Shown here piece after piece: positions 7,300 to 11,064 of a stretch of DNA of 11,064 bases (its first letter is position 1; every line of letters begins with the position of its first letter). The position numbers and the translations under genes were made by a program. The stretch lies in NCBI GenBank assembly GCA_002352705.1, contig DEIW01000106.1, positions 1 through 11,064 on the forward strand. The letters run 5' to 3'. The stretch is from Bacteroidales bacterium UBA2764. GTDB taxonomy: Bacteria; Bacteroidota; Bacteroidia; Bacteroidales; Paludibacteraceae. The notes under the pieces are model-generated. The model saw only the letters and a list, made by a program, of their open reading frames with translations, had not been told where the DNA came from and did not search any database.

Positions 7300-8684
7300 T
7301 TTTCTTCTTGTTTATTTTTGAAGTTGATATATATTAATACACTAAGCATAACCAATAAGATAATCGTAAACAGAGGCCTTAACTCAGGTGTCAGACCGCC
7401 CTTGCGCGCGTCCGAATAGATAAAGGTGGAGAGGGTCTCCAGACCGCCGCTGCCCTTGGTGAAGAACGTCACGCCGAAGTCATCCACCGAAAGGGTCAGC
7501 GCGAGGATGAAGCCTGACAGCATGCCCGGCCATAATTCCGGCAGCATCACCATTCTCAACGCCTGCGCCGGCGTTGCGCCGAGGTCGAGTGCCGCCTCGT
7601 AGGTGTTGGGGTTCATCTTGCTCAACCGCGGCAGTACGCTTAATACCACATACGGCGTACAGAACACCACATGGGCAATGCAGACGGTGGCCAAGCCCTG
7701 ACTCATGCCCAATGCCACGAACAGCAGGAACAGCGATATACCCGTGATGATATCCGGGTTGATCATCGGCACGGAGTTCAGGAACGAAACGACTTTCCTC
7801 TGCCGCGCACGCATGTTATAGATGCCGATGGCGGCGAGCGTACCGAGTATGGTGGAGCACACAGCGGCTATCAGCGCGATGATGACGGTGTACCAGATGG
7901 CGCTGTTCAGACCCGCGTCCGCTTGACCCGTAAAGAGGTTGGCGTACAGGTCGAGTGAGAAACCTGTCCAGTTGCCCAGAACCTTGCTCTTCGTAAACGA
8001 GAACACGGCAATCAGCGCAATAGGGGCGTACAGCACTACTAATAACAGCCATAGATAGGCTTGCGAGATATAGTGCCGTCTCTTGCCCATACGCTGGCGG
8101 CGAAGGGTCTCTTGTTCTACGGAGGATAACTCCCGCTCCTTGCGGCGGCTATAGACGACGAAGCAGCCATATACGACGGCTCCGATCAACACCAACGCCG
8201 CGAACACCCACCATATCCAGCCGTGGCTCTTCTTGGCATCAATCGTGTCATGCAGATAGGTCTCGAACGCGTTGCGCCCGTTGGCTACCATCACACGCTG
8301 GCTGCGGTTCTTTGGCTCTTTTTTATTCCGCCAGACTGTCCATACGGTTTCGTCACTCTCGTGGTAACTGAAGATGCTGTCTCCCCATGCGGTGAGGTCC
8401 TCCTCACCCGGATGGGCAAAGATGAAATCCACGGTGTCGCGTCCTTCGTCGTAGCGCAGAGGCTCGTACTTGCCGCCGTCGTAGAGGGAGATATTCACTT
8501 TCTCGGTCTCATAGACTTCGGGGAAATTATCCAGCAGTTCCACTTCTCCCGTCGCCGCCATACGGAGCGTGTATGTCAGGTTCGACTGTGCGAAAGCCGG
8601 AGTAAAGAATAAGGAATAAAGAATAAGGACAAGCATGATTTTCAGCTTTCGACTTTCGACTTTCGACTTTCGACTTACTCTCAT
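7296..8684 (-). CDS. potC: Polyamine ABC transporter permease PotC with unusual N-terminal periplasmic extension
   Basis: A 462-residue protein. Residues ~199-462 are a standard PotC-type permease: six hydrophobic spans, a start like 'MGKRRHYISQAYLWLLLVV', and the ABC-permease EAA loop EAALDLGATPAQALRMV (363-379) that docks on PotA. It forms the inner-membrane channel with PotB. Ahead of this are 198 extra residues: a Lys/Arg-rich start, a hydrophobic segment ending FTPAFAQ (a signal peptide, cleaved near 33), a ~120-residue hydrophilic domain (34-155), a membrane span (WIWWVFAALVLIGAVVYGCF, 157-176) and a basic/charged cytoplasmic linker. The extra domain has no family I recognise; it contains three D-(S/T)-(I/V) motifs (D83, D102, D146) that match the Bacteroides O-glycosylation sequon. 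The frame is continuous across the join. The start overlaps the potB stop (ATGA) and has a Shine-Dalgarno. An internal ATG at 8090 would give a normal-length PotC. Confidence 0.93.
   Translation of the reverse strand: MRVSRKSKVESRKLKIMLVLILYSLFFTPAFAQSNLTYTLRMAATGEVELLDNFPEVYETEKVNISLYDGGKYEPLRYDEGRDTVDFIFAHPGEEDLTAWGDSIFSYHESDETVWTVWRNKKEPKNRSQRVMVANGRNAFETYLHDTIDAKKSHGWIWWVFAALVLIGAVVYGCFVVYSRRKERELSSVEQETLRRQRMGKRRHYISQAYLWLLLVVLYAPIALIAVFSFTKSKVLGNWTGFSLDLYANLFTGQADAGLNSAIWYTVIIALIAAVCSTILGTLAAIGIYNMRARQRKVVSFLNSVPMINPDIITGISLFLLFVALGMSQGLATVCIAHVVFCTPYVVLSVLPRLSKMNPNTYEAALDLGATPAQALRMVMLPELWPGMLSGFILALTLSVDDFGVTFFTKGSGGLETLSTFIYSDARKGGLTPELRPLFTIILLVMLSVLIYINFKNKQEEK
8600..8627. repeat. 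7-base tandem repeat (GAATAAR-like, 4 units) encoding the PotC-extension signal core
   Basis: Plus-strand units are GAGTAAA, GAATAAG, GAATAAA and GAATAAG. On the minus strand they read (C/T)TTATTC and encode the hydrophobic stretch L-I-L-Y-S-L-F-F-T of the signal peptide. The 7-base period is the same as that of the unrelated repeat at 8646-8676, which lies only 18 bases away. Confidence 0.7.
8646..8676. repeat. 7-base tandem repeat, coding-strand unit AAAGTCG, 4.4 copies, at the PotC N-terminus
   Basis: Plus strand: CTTTCGA repeated four times without error, then CTT. On the minus strand it is translated as the basic stretch S-R-K-S-K-V-E-S-R-K of the PotC N-terminus (residues 4-13). As 7 is not a multiple of 3, gain or loss of a unit would shift the reading frame from the ATG at 8684; an in-frame ATG at 8636 lies downstream of the array. 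Confidence 0.9.
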
Positions 8685-9475
8685 ATCATCCCTCCTTTCT
8701 CTCCCTCGCTGTTGTTATCTCCGAAGAATGACGTCAGACCGATGATGATCAGCAGCACGAGGCTCAGCACCGCGCCGTAGTTCAGCAGGTCGGTTGTCGT
8801 GATATAGTCCTGAATGAGACTACCGAATAGTTTGATGTTATTATGCGTCAGCAGCTCCGCTATGGCGAAAGTCGAGACCGTTGGCATGAATACCATCACA
8901 ATTCCGCTATACACGCCCGGCATACTGAGCGGCACAATCACTTTCCAGAAACTTTGCCATCTGTTGGCGCCCAAGTCCTGCGCCGCCTCGACAAGCGAGT
9001 TGTCCATCTTCTGGAGCGTGTTGTAGATCGGGTAGATCATGAACGGCAGATAATCGTAGCACAGACCGAACAGCAGCGCCCCTTCGCCCAACGGCAGACC
9101 GAACATGTTAAACAACTCTACCGTGGCTACCGTTCTCAGCAGAAAATTGATCCACATCGGCAGAATGAACAGCATCGCCATCACTTTGGGCGTCTTGAAC
9201 TCCTCCTGAGCCATGACATACGCCGCCGGATAACCGATCAATAAGCATATAACGGTGTTAAACACCGCGATCATCAGCGAGTACAGAAAAGTCTGAATAG
9301 CCTCGCTGTGCGTAAAGAATTTCGCAAAATTGCGCAGCGTGAAATGTCCGTCAATGTCCGTGAATGCATAGAACGCCACGAGGATCAGCGGCAGCACCAC
9401 GAACAGCAGCATGAACAGCACATACGGCCATGCCCATGTCCGCCGCGAAGATGCTATTTGGAGAATCTTACTCAT
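8681..9475 (-). CDS. potB: Polyamine ABC transporter permease PotB
   Basis: A 264-residue inner-membrane permease, of usual length for PotB, which pairs with PotC to form the spermidine/putrescine channel. It has a basic N-terminus (SSRRTWAWPYVLFMLLFVV), about six hydrophobic spans, and the ABC-permease EAA loop EAAQDLGANRWQSFWKVIVP (163-182), which contacts PotA. The periplasmic/membrane region NFLLRTVATVELFN (110-123) resembles the typical PotB 'LLRTYAW' region. The start at 9475 overlaps the last 8 bases of potA and the stop overlaps the potC start by 4, so the genes are tightly coupled. The start follows the repeat at 9478-9507, and no Shine-Dalgarno is visible, so initiation may depend on ribosomes finishing potA. 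Confidence 0.95.
   Translation of the reverse strand: MSKILQIASSRRTWAWPYVLFMLLFVVLPLILVAFYAFTDIDGHFTLRNFAKFFTHSEAIQTFLYSLMIAVFNTVICLLIGYPAAYVMAQEEFKTPKVMAMLFILPMWINFLLRTVATVELFNMFGLPLGEGALLFGLCYDYLPFMIYPIYNTLQKMDNSLVEAAQDLGANRWQSFWKVIVPLSMPGVYSGIVMVFMPTVSTFAIAELLTHNNIKLFGSLIQDYITTTDLLNYGAVLSLVLLIIIGLTSFFGDNNSEGEKGGMI
8690..8698 (-). promoter_or_regulatory. Shine-Dalgarno for potC
   Basis: The coding strand reads AAAGGAGGG, with GGAGG six bases before the ATG at 8684. It lies within the last codons of potB and supports this upstream start of the extended PotC over the internal ATG at 8090. Confidence 0.6.
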
Positions 9476-11024
9476 GGCTTTCGACTTTCGACTTTTGACT
9501 TTCGACTAAGATCTCCTTCGCCGGAATTACTATTCCCACGCGGTCACCGTCATCCCATACGTCATCGGTGTTGACATAGAGGTCGTGCCCCTCGTCCGTA
9601 CGGATGGTCAGATGGTAGTGGTTGCCTTTGTATAGGATAAAATGCACCTCGCCTGAGAGTGTACCTTCTTCCTCGTAGTCCTGCAGGTCGATGGACCTGA
9701 AAGGAACACGTACCTGCACTTTCTCGCCGGGTTCGAAGCCTTCTATCTGCTCTGGTAACACATCCCACTCGGCGTCGATGAAGCGCACTTTGCCGTTCTT
9801 CGTCACTTCGCCCTCGAAATAGTTGTAGATATAGTGCTCTTTCTTCATGATCTGTATATCCTCCGGACGGACAAGCATGCCCACTTCCGTTCCGGGGAGG
9901 AACTCATGGTAGTCCTGAATGAGAAACTCATATCCGTCGGGTGTCAGCACGCGCATCTCATAATGCACACCCTTGAAGATACAGCTCTGTACCTCGCCGT
10001 ACCATTTCGTGAATTTCCCCTTCGGCACTCTGTCCTCTTCGTCGAGGTCGGCTTGCTTTGAGTCCGCAGGACGGTCTTTCGACTTTTGACTTTCGACTTC
10101 CCATAAATAGATATCCTCTGGCCGGATGACTACATCCACCGGCTGGTTCTCGCCGAAACCGGTGTCAATACAGTCGAACACCTGACCGCAGAACTCCACT
10201 TTCTTGTCCTTGATCATCGTACCGGAAAGGATGTTACTCTCCCCGATGAAATCCGCCACAAAGCAGTTTTGCGGCTCGTTGTATATGTCTGTCGGAGTAC
10301 CGATCTGTTTGATTTTGCCTTCGTTCATCACCACCACGCGGTCGCTCAGCGTCAGCGCCTCTTCCTGGTCGTGCGTCACGTAGATAAAAGTGATGCCTAA
10401 TTTCTCGTGCAGTTCCTTGAGCTCGATCTGCATGTCGTGCCTCATCTTGAGGTCTAATGCACTCAGCGGCTCGTCCAGCAGCAGCACCTCGGGTTCGTTC
10501 ACTATCGCGCGGGCTATTGCCACACGCTGTTGCTGCCCGCCGGAGAGGGTGTCCACCTTGCGCTCCTCGTAGCCCGTCATGTTCGCCATCTTCAGTGCCC
10601 GGCGCACTTTCTTCTTGATCGTGTCGGGCGCCTCGTGCTTCAGCTTCAAACCAAACGCTACGTTGTTAAACACATTCAGATGCGGGAACAGCGCGTATTT
10701 CTGAAACACCGTGTTCACCGGACGCTCGTACGGAGGCGTCTTCGTCACATCTTCGCCTTTCAGCAATATGTCGCCCGAAGATGCTACCTGAAAACCGGCT
10801 ATGCACCGCAGCAATGTTGTTTTACCGCAGCCCGAAGGGCCGAGAATTGTGACGAACTCGCCTTTCTTCACTTGAAGGCTCACGTCGTTGAGGGCATACT
10901 TGCCGTCCTCGAACTGTTTCGAGACATGGCTTACCTCAATGATAAACGGATTCTTTTCCCGGAGCGTCTTCCCAACGGACTGGGAAGAGCGGCCTCCGCC
11001 TAAAAGGGTCTCTGCTTCTTTCAT
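9468..11024 (-). CDS. potA: Polyamine ABC transporter ATP-binding protein PotA (long form)
   Basis: The ATPase of the polyamine importer, 518 residues from the ATG at 11024 (the frame reaches a TTG at 11036, less likely as a start). All nucleotide-binding elements are present: Walker A GPSGCGKTT (62-70), Q-loop in VFQKYALFP (Gln 108), signature LSGGQQQRVAIARAI (160-174), Walker B LLLDEP (181-186), D-loop SALD, and the switch His in YVTHDQEEAL (218). After a first TOBE-type region (VDVVIRPEDIYLW), two similar C-terminal segments follow: GEVQSCIFKGVHYEMRV... ending RPEDIQIM (~343-393), and GEVHFILYKGNHYHLTI... ending PAKEILV (~458-508), suggesting a duplicated TOBE module. E. coli PotA is ~378 residues; longer forms are usual in Bacteroidota. 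A charged, repeat-derived insert (310-336) separates the first TOBE piece from the rest, and the C-terminus (VESQKSKVESHE) is also repeat-derived. First gene of the operon. Confidence 0.95.
   Translation of the reverse strand: MKEAETLLGGGRSSQSVGKTLREKNPFIIEVSHVSKQFEDGKYALNDVSLQVKKGEFVTILGPSGCGKTTLLRCIAGFQVASSGDILLKGEDVTKTPPYERPVNTVFQKYALFPHLNVFNNVAFGLKLKHEAPDTIKKKVRRALKMANMTGYEERKVDTLSGGQQQRVAIARAIVNEPEVLLLDEPLSALDLKMRHDMQIELKELHEKLGITFIYVTHDQEEALTLSDRVVVMNEGKIKQIGTPTDIYNEPQNCFVADFIGESNILSGTMIKDKKVEFCGQVFDCIDTGFGENQPVDVVIRPEDIYLWEVESQKSKDRPADSKQADLDEEDRVPKGKFTKWYGEVQSCIFKGVHYEMRVLTPDGYEFLIQDYHEFLPGTEVGMLVRPEDIQIMKKEHYIYNYFEGEVTKNGKVRFIDAEWDVLPEQIEGFEPGEKVQVRVPFRSIDLQDYEEEGTLSGEVHFILYKGNHYHLTIRTDEGHDLYVNTDDVWDDGDRVGIVIPAKEILVESQKSKVESHE
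9478..9507. repeat. 7-base tandem repeat, coding-strand unit AAAGTCG, at the potA C-terminus / potB start
   Basis: Plus-strand units CTTTCGA, CTTTCGA, CTTTTGA and CTTTCGA, then CT. On the minus strand this encodes V-E-S-Q-K-S-K-V-E-S, the last residues of PotA, and ends just before the potB ATG at 9475. The variant third unit also occurs in the copy at 10076-10099. Confidence 0.88.
10076..10099. repeat. 7-base tandem repeat, coding-strand unit AAAGTCG, within potA
   Basis: Plus-strand units CTTTCGA, CTTTTGA and CTTTCGA, then CTT, with the same unit order as part of the copy at 9478-9507. It is read in frame as V-E-S-Q-K-S-K inside PotA, starting a charged linker after IRPEDIYLWE. The two copies share over 20 identical bases although they sit in different parts of the gene. 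Confidence 0.87.
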
Positions 11025-11064
11025 CTTTGCAAACAAACTTGATCGGTTTCTGTGCCCCTAAATC

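Noticed and set aside
8646..10099. CRISPR-like array from the repeated AAAGTCG units
   Set aside because: The units are 7 bases, directly tandem with no spacers, and lie within coding sequence; no cas genes are present.
11025..11036. TTG start for potA at 11036
   Set aside because: The ATG at 11024 is four codons downstream in the same frame. The extra residues F-A-K add nothing recognisable.
11025..11064. Promoter for the pot operon upstream of potA
   Set aside because: Only 40 bases are visible. There are TTTG words (GTTTGTTTGCAAAG) but no TAnnTTTG element with a spaced upstream TTTG. The promoter may lie outside the window.

Overview
The window looks like a chromosomal segment of a Bacteroidota bacterium, most likely an uncultured Bacteroidales. 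The evidence is a type-IX-secretion-like C-terminal tail, a plug-less outer-membrane beta-barrel of a Bacteroidota style, a Bacteroidota-style long PotA, signal peptides ending in A-Q, and simple-sequence fillers at gene junctions. I infer this from protein features; no 16S or other marker is present. Coding density is close to complete, with no gene-free stretch over 300 bases.

Layout. On the plus strand (1-1202) lie the C-terminal end of a probably secreted protein, entering from outside the window, and a small membrane protein overlapping it by an ATGA junction. A near-perfect bidirectional terminator (1201-1238) separates them from a converging six-gene minus-strand cluster. In transcription order this cluster reads potA (11024-9468), potB (9475-8681), potC with a large N-terminal extension (8684-7296), potD (7299-6061), a ~980-residue TPR protein (6019-3080) and an outer-membrane beta-barrel protein (3096-1240). 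Junctions are 8-, 4- and 4-base overlaps within pot, a 41-base gap between potD and the TPR gene, and a 17-base overlap between the TPR and barrel genes. One polycistronic transcript ending at the shared terminator is plausible.

How the genes work together. PotABCD form a complete ABC importer for spermidine/putrescine: the PotD lipoprotein captures the polyamine in the periplasm, PotB and PotC form the channel, and PotA hydrolyses ATP. The TPR/beta-barrel pair looks like a separate envelope module with an unknown role; whether it is functionally tied to polyamine uptake is open.

The most unusual signals are (i) PotC fused behind a signal peptide, a ~120-residue periplasmic domain and an extra membrane span; (ii) a family of 7-base tandem repeats (unit AAAGTCG on the coding strand) found three times in the pot genes, always read as protein: inside PotA, at the PotA C-terminus, and at the PotC N-terminus; (iii) a second 7-base repeat encoding the hydrophobic core of the PotC signal peptide; and (iv) an imperfect 8-base repeat spanning the start codon and signal-peptide start of the TPR gene. 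Simple-sequence repeats thus appear to have supplied N-termini, C-termini and linkers here.
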